Of a stretch of 64,000 nucleotides of DNA, positions 36,306 to 50,482 are shown piece after piece. Source of the DNA: Lota lota (lineage: Eukaryota; Chordata; Actinopteri; Gadiformes; Lotidae); assembly GCA_026745465.1 (NCBI GenBank), contig JACYXH010000473.1, forward strand, positions 6,227,191 through 6,291,190. Reading direction: 5' to 3'. Numbering within the stretch: position 1 is the first letter of the stretch; each line of letters opens with the position of its first letter. Made by a program: the position numbers and the translations under genes. A model generated the notes under the pieces. That model worked only from the letters and a program-made list of their open reading frames with translations. It made no database searches and had not been told where the DNA came from.

Positions 36306-37802
36306 CACCATCCCTGAAATAACAGACATAGTATAGTGCCCACACCTCTTAAGTAGGAAGGTGGTGTTTGTCAACTGTTATACACATCAAGTGTTTGTTT
36401 TCACACAGCCCAGTGGCTTTGTTTGCAACTGCCGATCAGGAGCCATAGCGCATGTGATATGACACACTGAGGATTGCGGTGGGTCCTCTCTCACTGTTGG
36501 TGTTGGTTTGAAACGTAATAGTGACTGTCTGCCTGAAATCAATTTGGATGTCGATTCGAATGGCGCCATTGATCGTCGTGTTGTGGGATAAGGTTATGAT
36601 CTAGGTTACGTGTTTGAGAATGTTCATTCGAGACTAATAATGATTTGGACGTCGGCGATTGATTTTCCATTAGTTTAATTAAGTGGTGTTTGAAGGTTGT
36701 CAAATTGATACGTGTTGCAGTTGTTGACAACATGGATGTAGATTAATTGCGGGGCAGGAGCATACAAATTTCATATATGTACCTATTTCTACATATTGTG
36801 TGTTTTTGTCTCTTTGTGTGTTATGTATGTATATAGTTTCTGTGTGTGCGTAGTTATGTGTGGCATGTGTCCCCTCTGTCCTCCTGAAAACTCCTGAGGC
36901 TTGATGTTGACAGACACCAATCCCACGGCACAAAACACACAATCCTCCCTCCCCATCCCTAATCTTTCTCTATAAACAACCCTTTGTTTACCTATTTGTC
37001 TTATCGGAAATGATAATGGCGACAAAAGACAGAGAGACACTTTGAAATGACATTAAAACTGTTTCACGGCGAACAAACACGGTGACTGTTTGAGGACAAG
37101 ATGGCGCCAACTGACAACCCAGCTAAAGTTAAACATATGGGGAAAATGGTCAATATTATTTCCCCCCGCCAATGGCAATTTAATTTAACAACTTTTTTGA
37201 GGGGAGATTGTTGATACAACTCCAGGACTATTTAATTCTGGCCAAAAAAGTAACCATTTTGCTGCCCAAAATGCCATCATTTGGGAGGGCTAGCCAAGCT
37301 TAATTCAGCCCTAAAACGGGGAAAAGGCTGTCCTGATTTACATGGCATTAGCGCTGTTAGCCAAGAGCAGCAGGGGAACGCGGACTGCCCAGTTGTTGTT
37401 TGTTTGAGTTGGCAGGAGTCATTTGTTAGCGCTCTTTTGCCTTGTAAACAATGTTTTGGTTTCCAAGTCCTGCTTAGAAATTTGGAAAGTTTTCATTTGG
37501 TGAGATTGTAAATTCCTTACATTTAAATGAATGATTTGAGTAAACTTTCTCGAATCTATGATTTCTCTTTTTTAAATTCTGCGTTATCCTAAGCCCAAAT
37601 CATGCTGCAATTCACTCTGGTGGATAAACTCACAATGGTGTTAAAGTGATTACCATGAATAATTAGGACGAGATGCTGATAGCTGGATGCTAATTTTTCA
37701 AAAGCTTTCGTGGTAATTGATGATTTGGTAACATAAGAGCATGTGGGAGAAATGTGTTTCATGTTTAGCAGTTGCTGCAGGCAGACAGAAACGTGAGCAC
37801 AT

Positions 37803-37855
<53 letters not shown>

Positions 37856-38196
37856 CTTGGAATCAAACACAAACATGTCCAGATTTGTACAGATAGTTTA
37901 AATTGACAGTTTTACTCGCACACACACAGACACACAGACACACACACGCATGCACTCACACACATATTGTCAAATATAAATTCTCACCATGATTTAGAAA
38001 ATCCTGATATTGTTGATGTCACTACATATATATTATTTGAATATTATAACTTTTTTACTCATACTTATCAAACAGTTGTTAATCAGCTCATCTCATACAA
38101 CAATCCTGACACTGTATTGATACACTGTATTGACTCATCCAGTCCAAAACAGCTTGGTGTATCTTCCACTAGTAGGGATCATCTTGCAACAATAAG

Positions 38197-38198
<2 letters not shown>

Positions 38199-38259
<61 letters not shown>
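38199..38259. repeat. (CA)n microsatellite, 61 bp
   Basis: Uninterrupted CA. Comparable CA runs lie at 37806-37852, 42909-42956, 48786-48846 and 60697-60758. Confidence 0.97.
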
Positions 38260-38263
<4 letters not shown>

Positions 38264-39184
38264 CCTACACAAGCACACACATCACTGTGCTCTGACCATG
38301 TTACTAGTTTCCATAGAATAAATCAGTTCAATACAGTTGTATTTCATTTTTTCAGCTCACTGACACAAAAAGCAAATTCCATCATCTACTGTAGTGGGGT
38401 ATAATTCAAGGAAGAGGTTTTAGAGTCTTGTGTGTGTGTGTGCATATTTGTTCAAGAAAGTTTAGAGTTGCTTGGCGTTTGCTGCAAGATTCAAAGGGGC
38501 TTGTGTTAGAAGGTAAATTAAGACGAATTATGTGTGCGTGTCTGTGTGTATATATGAGAGTGCTCGTGTGTCTGTGTCCACACATTGCTGAGTGTGCGTA
38601 TGCAAGAGTGTGTGTGTACGTATATGTGTATGTTCGTATGCCTATGCATGAGTGTGTCTGCGTGTCTAAGTGTGTATGTGTGTGCGCATGTGTGTTTGGG
38701 TGTGTGTGCGTGTGGGTATGTGTGTCTGTGCATGATGTTATGCTTGCCGAGTGCTAATCAATGCTCCTGGCAGAGAGGATGCTGGGAGACCGGCAGCATC
38801 CGGAATAGGAAATGGAGCAGTGACCTTGAGCACAAGTGTGTGTATATGTTTGTGTGTGTGTGTTTGTGTGTGTCTCCCTATTTCACCACGGCAATGCCAG
38901 AACACCCCCCCTTACTGCATCCCACCAGCACATTGCTATACACAACAATGGCAACAGGATTTGCTGAACATGGCAGAATAAATGTGACTTGCATATCATG
39001 TTGGCCTGCAAAGCCATCCGGGGACTGTGGCTGTGATTAAGGGCTGAAGAAATACAACTGAGCCGAGTTGACTCGACTTGATGGCAAATATGTGGATTGA
39101 AGGTGGCGAAGGCTGGGATGGTAGGGGTGGAGGACCAGGGATGAGCCAGAAGATGAAAGGAGGATAGGACCTGGTGTGGGAGGG

Positions 39185-39341
<157 letters not shown>

Positions 39342-40873
39342 GGGAGGGCCATTGGGCTTACAGGTGGGGACGGATGAAAGAGAGAAAGATCACTCAACAC
39401 AAACTCCCTTCGGCCTCCCTTCGTCCCAATTCACTGGCGTGTGCAACTGAATGGCAAGCTTCAACCGGCTTCAGACAGGGAAGGGAACACAAGATGCACG
39501 GTCAGAAGAAGTCCTAGATTAACGCCGTCAGTGTTGGGACAAACATGCCTGAATCCTTGCCATCTGGGTCCACAGAAAATACCGGCAGTCCCCCACACCC
39601 CCCGGTGGATTTACTCAACTAATGTCTAGGATCTGGTCGCATTCACAGCAATGTAACCAAATATCGTGATTAGCAAATATTTGTGTTGGGAGAATACGAT
39701 TGTTTTCGACCTCAGGGCAAAGGCGGACATTTCTATTACAGCGGCTTAGAGGCTGCGTGCGCGCACTGTTCTATCAGCCAAAGTGTGCATGATTAAATGA
39801 ACACAGGCTGATTTACAGAAATGTTGGGGTGATGTGCATGTTAACAGCTTAATTACAACGTGCCAGCAATGAAAGAGCAGTGATACGCGTGCAAACACAA
39901 CAGAAAGATTGGAGAGGAATCTACTGCGGTGTTATAAACTTTTATCACAAGGCTTCTTCCTCCTCAAACAACCGAGGGCTACATTCAGGCATATCCGACT
40001 TTTCGACATCACACTCGTTCCAATGACTCATTAGTCTGAGCAGTTGGCACATCCCATAATATCCCTCTTGATCTGTGCTAACATACCCGATGTTGGGTGT
40101 CTGACTGAAATACCAACTTCTGAATACCAACTGTTTCTTCAGATTTTAGCCCCAGGCATATTAAAAGAGAAATTTGCAATGCAACTGTCAATTTCTGTCA
40201 GGAAAGATATGTCAGGAGATAAGATCAAAAGTAATACTTTATCAATCCCAGGCAAAAATTTAAGAAAATAAAAATCTGCAGCCTTCTCTTGAGTGACAAA
40301 TAACTATTGGTAAGACCCATGCGACACCAGCCTCCACCTGTTTCTGCATGATGGAAATGTATCAGACTTAATTAACCCTTACTGGGGCATGTTGGGATAG
40401 GGTGGGCTATGTGTTTTATATGTGTTGTGTTGTATGCGTGGGAGTCTGTGTGTGTGAGGAGGGCTGGGGTGCATGTGTGTGTGTGTCTGTGCGTGTGCAT
40501 TGATCTCAACTGTATTGCAATATTTTGTGATTTTGTTTGTTTATGATTGCGTGTGTGCATGCATGTGTGTGTGGGTCTGTCTACAGAGCTGTATTGTAAA
40601 GCCGGCAGCCTGTGTAGGGGTTGTTGAGATTGTACTATAATTTAATGTAATAATCATAATAGCATCTCCCCATGCCCCTCTGTCCCCCTGCTAGCCTACT
40701 GTGGTTTGTAGCATCCCCGTTGCCTCTGCTCTGATTACTGCACCGTCCTGCAGGGCACACACACACACACACACACATAGTTATACGTGCACAGATATGC
40801 ATACACGCACACACACCGAACCCCCCCCCCCCCCCACACACACACACACACATCGTTGTACATGCACACATAT

Positions 40874-40907
<34 letters not shown>

Positions 40908-41463
40908 ATACATGCACACATATGCACACACACACAAACACACACACACACATAGTTATAAAGGCACATGCACAGGCACACACAAACACACTTGCACACA
41001 CACACACACACATTCAGAGGAGTGGAGCGGGTTGCATGAAGAGGTGGGGAGCTGCGTGGAATGACAATGGCTTCTGGGTAGAGATGGAGCTAAATAAAAG
41101 GAGAGAACAGACATAATGATGGATAGAAAACCCTGGAGATAGAGAGGGAGACAGAGAGCGACAGAGAGAGAGAGAGGGGGGGAGATGGAGCAAGATGGTA
41201 TGGCCATGTAAACGAGAGGGGGGTGAAAAGGAGAGGAAAATAGAGCGGAAGGGGGGAGTAAGAGATAATGTGGAAGATAGAAAGCGGGCAAACAAGAAAT
41301 AAGAGAGAAAGAATAAGAGATAGCGATAATGAGAGAGAGAGGGAAAGGGAGAATGAGAGACAATGAAAAAGAGAGAGAGAGCTAAGCAACATAAATAAGA
41401 GGTTGACAGTGATAGGGAAGTAGAGATGGAGAGAACGAAAGGCCAACAAATAAGAGCGTTATT

Positions 41464-41498
<35 letters not shown>

Positions 41499-42909
41499 CA
41501 CAGGGTCGACGCGCGGTTCATCCGGACCAATCTTTAATGGAGCATCTTCCACTCGATGTCTTATTGTTCAAGTGTGACACATGAAATAAAACACTTGGCT
41601 AAAAAAAGTCTCCCAAGACGGCGTGTTTTACGACATGAAAAAAGTCAATAAATAAATAATGTAACACTCCAAAGTCTTAACATGGTGGTGTTGGTGGGTG
41701 GTGGTGTTGGATGGTGGAAATAGTCTGATAATTCGATTCACGGTGTAGCCCTTCTCTGTGCTGCTCCGAGTAGGGCCCGCGGGCATAATATGTCATGCCA
41801 CTGTACCACACTCTCACAGTATCACATTAGCTCTGCTCCCCGTGAATACATATGAAAAAAGTTATCCTCTCAGACCACATTTTTCAAGGGAAAGCGGATG
41901 GGATGTGTGTGCCCACCCTGACTACAGGGGCAGCTAGTGCTGCCCACGCACGTTCACCTCAGTTGGCGTAACTAACTCCTGCTATTCTGCAGTGCACTAC
42001 TCTGTCTGTGAGACAAACAAACACAAAAACAAACAGGCGAGGGATAGGAAGGGAAAGGGGGGAGAGGGAGGTGGGGAGGGGTGTAGCTGATGGAGGATAG
42101 GGGAGGGTGTGGTTAGGGGGGTGATGTTATGTTTGGGGAAATGTTGTGGAAACGTATTACCCCCCACCTAGGTGAAATGGATAGGGGGAGGCACAAACAA
42201 AGACACACACACACAACAAGACACACACATGCAAACACACTCTCACTTACTAATTCTCTCAATAATTCACACATGCATACTTACACACAGACACGCGCAT
42301 GCACTAACACACTCACACCCGCACACACCCGCACACACACACACACACACACACATGCATGCCCACTCACTTATGCACACAGATGAGAAGGACCAACTGT
42401 GTGGTTCAGTTAAACACAGAAGTACAAACCCATGAATATAGTCACATTGTAGCAAATTACGAGATATCTAAAGCAACGGGCACACCTGTTCATGTTAGCA
42501 GTCTGGACAACACTGACTCCACCTGGACATCACACATAGACACTCTATTGTGTGTACAGGATCCAAAACTTCCACCTGCAACCAGCCAATGATGGATAAA
42601 TGTGACCATTTGGTAGGTAAATAACTTCAGGGTTGCATAATAAAGCAATAGCTTGTCAAGTATATATTTCAACTCAATTTAAAAAATGCAATCATCTAAA
42701 AGTAAATGTTAGACATTGTGTGTGCGTCTGTGCCTGCATGCTTGCGTGTGCGTGTGTGTGTGTGTATGTGCGTGTTTCCGGTGCAGTGCTTCTTTTTTGT
42801 TTGTGTGAATTTCTGTTCCCACCTGTCTTAATTACAGCGGCTATTAAGACAGATTGCCTGATTAGAGAGCTTTCCCTCACTGTCTAATGAATGATCCCTG
42901 GCATTCACA

Positions 42910-42959
<50 letters not shown>

Positions 42960-43008
42960 AACCAAAACAGGTTATTCTGTCCGAACACATGGCCCTATGT
43001 GTAGATAG

Positions 43009-44220
43009 AAGGGATGTGCATCCCTCCTGTCAAGCACAATTTGGTACGCGATCGTCACACATGGGCTCCGATACGATACAGCCATGCTTTTATTTTGAAA
43101 CAATTACTGGTTGAACACGGATACATTTGCTGCCGTTGTTAAAGTTGACAGCGACACCGGCCGTACAAATCGGAAAACATGGCACCTTCTGCTGTCCATA
43201 TGTGAGAAGATACGCAGGGCTGGAAATTAACTTTTTTACTTGGTAGTACTGGCGCTCCCAGCTTCAAAAATGTTAGGAGCACCAGAAAAGATTTACGAGC
43301 ACCCACCAACATTGAGGAAGCACCAACTAGGAAGCACCAATTATATAGAAAATATATAGAAATAGATTTTAAATAACACATTAGATGTCGAAAATAATAT
43401 AAGTGTACTAAATAAATACAATTCAGCAATCATAAACTATTCAACTATATGAACTATTTCCATAATCAACAAGGTACAAAGTATTCACCAATAATCCCCA
43501 CCATCAAAATGGCATTCCCGGGAACAAGGTGAGGAACGCTGAGGAGTAATAAGGACGTACCGATAATGTCTCATTGAGTGCACTGATTATTGTACTGACA
43601 AACAAATACAAATAAGGTAAATTAATCTGAACAAGGCACATACTGAGTGTACTAATGAGCGAATGTACAGAGAAAGGGACGTTAGACTGAAGAGGACAAA
43701 CAGAACAATTACTTGCACTCGCACAAATGCTCAGAATGTTATTTTGAGGTCGCACAGATTAAATTCCGGTAGCATACGCGACCAAAGCCGTCGCAATTTC
43801 GAGCACTTTCGGCACTGTTCCAATACTTTATAAGACATGCAAAGTGGTGAACTATGCGTTACCGGGTCGCCACTATGATGTATAGTTGAAAACGGTATGT
43901 TTCAGAGCTACCATTTTCAATAGTGTTTTTAGATATGTCTTTACTTCTGGAACAGACTTTACTTCGTCGCAGGTGACCGGTTCGTTACGGACCGGTCATG
44001 ATGCCTTTTGGAATGAGATTTCCAAAAAAGCAGATGAGATTTTGGAAAGTAGAAACTAGAAAAATAGATTTTGTGAATCTGCGATTTCTTTATGTTTTGA
44101 ATCAATTTTCTGACCGATCCATGTTGCATATGGATTGGTTGGGGTCTCGCCAACCCATGCACCTACAAAGTAAACATTCAAATGGGGGGAATTATGTGTC
44201 AGTGTATCGTTACATCCCAT
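43009..44220. mobile_element. hAT-type non-autonomous DNA transposon with 8-bp target duplication
   Basis: The 1212-bp unit is bounded by identical 8-mers GTAGATAG (43001-43008 and 44221-44228), the target duplication length of hAT elements. The ends are inverted: AAGGGATGT on the left and ACATCCCAT on the right, with one mismatch over the first nine positions. Subterminal CGATACGATACA (left) and TGTATCGTTACA (right) are also inverted relatives. I see no hAT transposase reading frame, so it would depend on another copy. The interior includes a patch with repeated GAGCACC words near 43260-43345. hAT is inferred from the duplication length and end pattern. Confidence 0.75.
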
Positions 44221-44707
44221 GTAGATAGTCATTTGTGTGTACTTCATTATGTGTGCCTGTGTACTGTCTGACTCTATGCCATCTATGTTTGTAAATGTAG
44301 TCTTTCCTTTAAGATGCATTTACAAACAATATGAAGCAATATGTCTTGTTGGTATACATCTCTATGCATGCTCAGACTACTAAGAATGCAAAAAAAAAAA
44401 GAAGCAATCACAATCTCCTGAAACACATTACTCTTTAGTTTTTACAGTATGTCATGTGTAGTGTTTCATTGAAAAGTAACATTGTTAGAGGATCATTTCA
44501 ACTCATAAACCAGAATACTGAACTCACCGTGAGCACAAATCTTTTACGTGTTCTTCTCCAAATAAAAAAACACAACATAACATTATTTAGTGTAGGCCAT
44601 AGGCAGCCATCTTGTTTGCATTTCTGTTTCCAAGCAAAGAATGTTGAAAAGACTATAAGACAAAAGGCACAATACTTTTTCTTTCTGTATTTGTTACCTC
44701 AGCCGTC

Positions 44708-44822
<115 letters not shown>

Positions 44823-45756
44823 TTCAGGGAATATTTCAGTCACTGAAATTATAGGACACTTCTTTGACCCTGTGGTAACTCCGTACTCGTTGCATTTATA
44901 ATGTTCACTATCTCTCAGTTGCAATACTGTATCTCTTTATGTATCGCCCTCACTTTTCTCCCTCTCACACGCAATATATCTCTCTCCCCTCGCTCTCTCC
45001 CCCGCTCTCTCTCCTCATATCTCTAAGACAAGCACACACACACACACACACATGCTGAATCAGATACATTACTTCCACATTATCTGTGGAAATACCGTTC
45101 CAGTTTTTGTAACTGATTCACGACTTTAAATGGGTTTTAAGTTGCCCTCCCCCACTCCAGAAGATAAAGTTGACTTCAGTTATATACTTCAGTTATATTC
45201 CTCAGTGAATAATCCGATTAGATGTCCCTCACTGCATTTCTAATATCTCACATTTCCTTGCTTTAAGGATAGCTTAGAATGACTCTAAATAGCATTGACA
45301 ATCCTTAGCAAACACAAGAAATGTGTCACTTTTAAGTACAAATTATTCATACGTCTTTTTAATTTATTTATTTATGATTGGAGTGCAATTGCTCAGCCCA
45401 AAGCCCAATCGTAGTTCTCCAAATGGAATCACTTCACAGTACGTTTGGCATATGTCCTGATGAACAGGGCTGTATAACGGCAGGAAATAAATATATAATC
45501 CCCTATTTAAATTCTGTGGAAAATCACTCCATTCAACATTTAGACCATAGTAGAAATGCTGTTACACCAGATAATCTATCAATTTATCCCGACATTTTCC
45601 ATCATGCCAATTTGGCTGGAATTTTTCGCCTAGGGATAAAAAAAAATTAAATCATAGGAAAGTAGGAATTTTTTTTTATAACAATTGTCCTCAACCACCA
45701 TATACCTGCTGTTCTTGGTGGTGGTAGCCATGGAACCAAGAGCTTCAATCAACATC

Positions 45757-46081
45757 ATCAGGGTCTAAAATTAATACCTGCCAAATGGGGGGATAATGGT
45801 TGGCTCTGGTAGCAAAAACAACAATAAAGTCTCCCACAAACATGGTGAAAGGTGAATGATGCAAATTTGTATGATTTCATTGATGAATGTCACATGCGTG
45901 GCTTTAGAGTAACCATGATTGGCCCTATTTGCTATGGCTATGGCTCTCTCTCGCTCTTACTCTCTCTTTCTCTCTCTCTCTTGTGTTGTAAAGGGGTAAG
46001 TGGCAGGTTGAGGTTTGTTGATCCATCCGTCCAAGTGACTGGTGGAAATGTAAAAGGTAAATTACATTTCAGACCGCCTAA
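45757..46081. mobile_element. short hAT-like interspersed element (tentative)
   Basis: The left end CAGGGTCTAAAATTAATACC and right end GTAAATTACATTTCAGACCGCC region are inverted relatives (GGTCTAAAATTAAT against GGTCTGAAATGTAA). Ends of this kind are common in fish non-autonomous hAT repeats. A target duplication is not clear, so boundaries are approximate. Confidence 0.4.
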
Positions 46082-46277
46082 ATCTGAAAAAGGGAGGAAT
46101 CTGCCAAATATTCTCCACTAAAATATTCTCAGCTATTGTAAGGCTTGTGAGATGGATTTCTATGATGGATCCTGAGAGAATATATGTTTGATGCGCAACT
46201 AAAATTGGCGACACACAAAAGGCCTTTGTGTAAGACCTTGAGCTTACTAACCAATTATATTTTTCAAAGAGGCCAGG

Positions 46278-46456
46278 TTAGTAGTAAGGCAGTGGGCTAG
46301 GGTTTTTTAACACCTAACCAGAAGGTTGTGGGTTCGATCTACAATGTAAGCAGCCTAACCAGTAGGTATCCTTGAGCAAGATGCCCTAGTCCTTACCTGC
46401 GCCTCAATGGCATGTATCTGAATTCCCTCTATTCGATAAAGTGTCTGCTAAAGTAC
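46278..46456 (+). mobile_element. tRNA-derived SINE-like copy
   Basis: A tRNA-like head with a B-box-like GGGTTCGATCT is followed by CTTGAGCAAGATGCCCTAG and a tail ending GATAAAGTGTCTGCTAAAGT. The order head, GAGCAAG block and GTCTGCTAAA tail is typical of fish tRNA SINEs. The copy is diverged. Confidence 0.6.
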
Positions 46457-46810
46457 TATATAGTAGAAGTACATATATACACACCAACTGCAGTATCTCG
46501 GAGATGTTTCTTTAGACTTCAGTGACTAAACATTTTCTAAGAAACTCACAGATAATTTTAAATGTGTGACTCTGATCTGGTCTCCCCAGCGGCACATTTT
46601 TGGGTCAAAAGACCAATGACCACAGACATTACCCCTGATAGTGAATCACTGATCTTGGATAAAAATGGATTGTTAAATGTCACCTCTGAATTCATTTTGT
46701 CTGCTAAGCTGTTGCATATTTAGCCTTCTAGTGCCCTAGTATTCCCTATTGAAGCTTGGAGCTATTGATCAATTATTAACCAGAGCATGCCTGTGAAATA
46801 AATACATATA

Positions 46811-47140
46811 CTGTACCTTTAAAGCTTAATGAGACAGCCGATATATAGAAACCCGTGGCTGGTTTTGCATTTTTAACATGACCAAGACAGCCTAATATAC
46901 ACAAGTAAATTAGCTATTGTACCTGTTAATAAAAAACTTGTCTGTAATTAGGTGAGTGTAGCTTGTATTATTATTGAGACAACCTTTTAATTTCCTGTAA
47001 ATATGTACATACCTTTTTAATATTTAATGAGACAGCTTATTATACATGAGACTACCTTTTTGAATATTAACAAGACAGCCTATGTCTTACATAAAAGTAT
47101 GTGACTGTACCTTTTTACATATTAACAAGGCAGACTTTAG
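46811..47140. repeat. degenerate tandem repeat, about 45-55 bp unit
   Basis: The pattern TACCTTTTTnAATATTAAnnAGACAGCnTAT recurs at about 46813, 47011, 47053 and 47108, with weaker copies near 46870, 46920 and 46981. The copies are clearly related but unequal in length. Confidence 0.6.
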
Positions 47141-47662
47141 CCTCTTTTTATGTTTATGTTTTATGTTGCATTTCTGGGATAACCTTTCGGGCACCGCTAG
47201 TGATTTTACCTTTTCACACATGCAACTACGTACTGGAAAATGTATTGTGCCCTTTCACACATGGCAAAGCAATGCCAGATGAGATGGGCCAAGGGACAGT
47301 CCAGCAAATGGCATTGATGTATTGGTGAAAGGGGCTTAATGCTTACCTGTGAATGGGTTACTTGACCTCTAAACACTTAATGAAACCTCATAACACTTAA
47401 CTGTAAACATTGGACTGTGTATTTCAATAATGTGTAGGTGGCTGGGATGTGGTATATATATATAAATTTTATAGAATCCTAGATGTACATGTTTTGTTTC
47501 TTTGACATTGTGTAATACTTTTTTTTTATAACACACAGTTACACACCATATCGTTTTATTTTCGTTAAACGTATGAATGTTGTTACAGTGAAAGCACTTT
47601 ATCTCATTTGTAGGAATCACACACAATATTTCTGTCTTAGGTTCAAAAATATTAAATAATTA

Positions 47663-47666
<4 letters not shown>

Positions 47667-47714
<48 letters not shown>
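47667..47714. repeat. (TA)n microsatellite
   Basis: Pure TA run. Confidence 0.97.
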
Positions 47715-47718
<4 letters not shown>

Positions 47719-48780
47719 AAAACAATATCCCTTGCGACCACTTTAAACTACTTTTAGAGGAGCTGGCTTTAGAAAACCGGTAAACATTACGGTAAGTGGT
47801 CATATTGTAGATTGACAGCTCAATAATGCATGACTAAACGTCCACGCACATGGGACAAAATGGAAGCTCGTCTACCAAAACACTCCACTACACTATGTAT
47901 GGACACATATTATAAATAGATGTTCTGCTGCTTAAGTACCATAATGTTTTTTTTAATTATACATTGACTCCCATTGTACTAGTGAACGTAGGGGGAACGG
48001 ATACATAGTTTTGGCTAACCTTCAGTACATCCATGATTAAAATACTCATCTTGTAATATTGGAACACATTGAACAGGCATATGATGCACTCCTAGCGATG
48101 CACTCTGGGTAGTGATGGCTCTAGCAGGAAGTAGATTAAGGGGTTGTAAATGTGAATCTAGAGAGAAAGAGAGGGACAGGGGGGAGAGTGATAGAGAAGA
48201 GAGTTGAGCTAGGGAGGAAGGGAAAGGAAAGGAAATGGAGGGGGATAAGTGTATTACAGAATAAGCAGTGTGATTGATACATTGGGAGTAAAAGCTTTTG
48301 CTGGAATGAGATGGTATACCAGCAAGAGAGGATGAGATGCTATCAAGGAGATTCTAGTTTCATCTTCAAGACGGATGTTTAGTTTTTTTAACCAAAAACA
48401 ATATTCAGGGACTTTATCCTTTATACTTTGTTACTCCATACAGCTCAAACTCAACCATGGTTTCATGCCAAGGCAGTGATGTATCGTCATTATATTGATA
48501 TCGTCAGGTTTTTGCTGTACCGAGATTTGTATCAATCTATTGAAGAACCAAGATGGATCCAAGATGGCCAGTAGGTGGATAAGGCCCATGAGTATTGATT
48601 TGCAACTTTGTACTCAATTTACATACCTTGTCAGCCGAATTGTCAAGGTTGGTAACTCTATTTATTGATGTTCATAAGATTGATGGAAATCCAAACGACA
48701 AAGGGAATGCGGAAAGTCCACACTGAGTTATATTGTCTCTCTTTATCTGTCCTTTAAACACTCCTCTACTCACATGCACG

Positions 48781-48849
<69 letters not shown>

Positions 48850-49635
48850 ACACATGCACACAAATACACTCTCACTGACACATACATACCTTATATTTAT
48901 GACTCAAATTGAGTTGCATTCGCTATCGAACATCAGTAATGAGCAAAACACGACAGACGGACAGGTGTGTATATAATGTTATTATATATTGGGGTCATTT
49001 TGAGATTCCCCCATTATGCATGACAAAAAAATATGTATAAGCCTGTCTCACTGTATTTATCCCTCGACCCAAAAATGTGTTACGGTTCTCATGTCTCCTC
49101 TCGCTCAGGGACACCAACGCACACATACATGTATGAATGGACCCTGTGCAGGTCCATTGTTGTTTCAGACACTATAGGTGTGTTGTGTGTGTGAGACTAA
49201 GAGCGGACATCTTGAAATACTTATCTGGGGCAGAAGGTGACCCACACATACTATATCTCTCCCTCCCATCACTCTCTCTCTCGCTCTCGCTCTCGCTCTC
49301 GCTCTCGCTCTCTCTCTGGAAGGCCCCAGTGTTTTGTACATCTGTAATGTGTGAGCGACTTTGACATTACTGGGCCAACATAAAAATTCCAAAATAAGGA
49401 ACATTGGGCTGTATGTTATATCATTATCCAAATAGGACATTAACTACAGTAAGGAATCACTGATCCTACCTTACGTTACACGGGTTTTGATTGGTCCAGG
49501 CTGTGGCTGGGGATTTGTAACCATTCTATCTGAAAAATAATAATAATCTGCCAATTTTGATTTAATTTGGGCACCTCACGTTATCATTCATCTGAGAAAG
49601 ATGCTCAAATCCAGCATGCTTAGTGAGAGTGTGCA

Positions 49636-49637
<2 letters not shown>

Positions 49638-49674
<37 letters not shown>

Positions 49675-49870
49675 ATGTGTGAATGCGTAATTGTGTGAGT
49701 TAGTGTGCATTTGTGTGTGTGAGTTAGTGTGCCTGTGTGTTTGTGTGAGTTAGTGTGGTAGGATGTGTTTGTGAGTGAGCTAGTGTACCTCTCTCTGTGT
49801 GTGTGTGTGTGTGTGTGTGTGTCTGTGTCTGTGTGTCTTGAGTTAGTGTGCCTTTGAGTTAGTGTGGCAG
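49638..49870. repeat. TG array with GAGTTAGTGTG minisatellite
   Basis: GAGTTAGTGTG or a close variant occurs at 49697, 49721, 49747, 49777, 49840 and 49856, interspersed with TG runs (49638-49672, 49796-49821). Confidence 0.8.
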
Positions 49871-50260
49871 TGTGTGTATGTTTCCGTATATGCGTGTGTG
49901 TGTGTGTGTGTGTAGTGAAATCCTATTGGAGTGATTCATCGGGTGTCATCATGGCCTTGTCACAACACAGTCCCACCCGCTCCGCTGTATTTCATCCATT
50001 TAAAACAACCAGGAATAAACCCCTGGGAGGGAGCAGGGATGAGCAGCTTTGCAAGCGCACACACACTTTTAATTCTTAAATGTTCATAGAAACTGCTTGA
50101 GCACTCTCCAACCGAACAGATGCAATGCTCCTGAGCCTTCCACAGTCTCATTTTCGCGCGTGTGCGTTAATGTGTGTATTGGCTTGTATGTGTGTGTGCA
50201 TGTGTGTTTTAAGATCCTAACTTGTTCTCTCTTGATCTGTTCTCTTGTGTTTTATCTCAG

Positions 50261-50373
50261 GTTGGCAGGCAGCAACATCCCGTCTCCGATTGTCAGCAAC
50301 AAGAACTGGCTCCGCCTACACTTCGTCACCGATAGCAACCACCGTTACCGTGGTTTCAGTGCGCACTACCAAG
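50261..50373 (+). CDS. csmd3: csmd3 exon encoding the last third of CUB 2
   Basis: This 113-bp exon completes the CUB domain. Its first G finishes the Trp codon left open by the previous exon, giving W followed by LAGSNIPSPIVSNKNW, then LRLHFVTDSNHRYRGFSAHYQ. The final CUB strands are recognisable in LRLHFVTDSN...GFSAHYQ, and the Asp of TDSNHRYRGF sits where the third calcium ligand is found in calcium-binding CUB domains. The acceptor is TTTATCTCAG before 50261 and the donor is CAAG|GTAAAGT at 50374. The exon ends in phase 1, with its last G shared with the linker exon. NKNWLRLHFVTDSNHRYRG is, from memory, nearly identical to mammalian CSMD3, where CSMD1 has a different NHR-region sequence. 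The neighbouring intron is 17 kb upstream and 11.9 kb downstream. I see no truncation or frame defect. Confidence 0.92.
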
Positions 50374-50446
50374 GTAAAGTGTCACCACGGCTTCATATAG
50401 ACAATATCACTTACTTTACATGCACTCATAGACACACATACACAGT

Positions 50447-50482
<36 letters not shown>

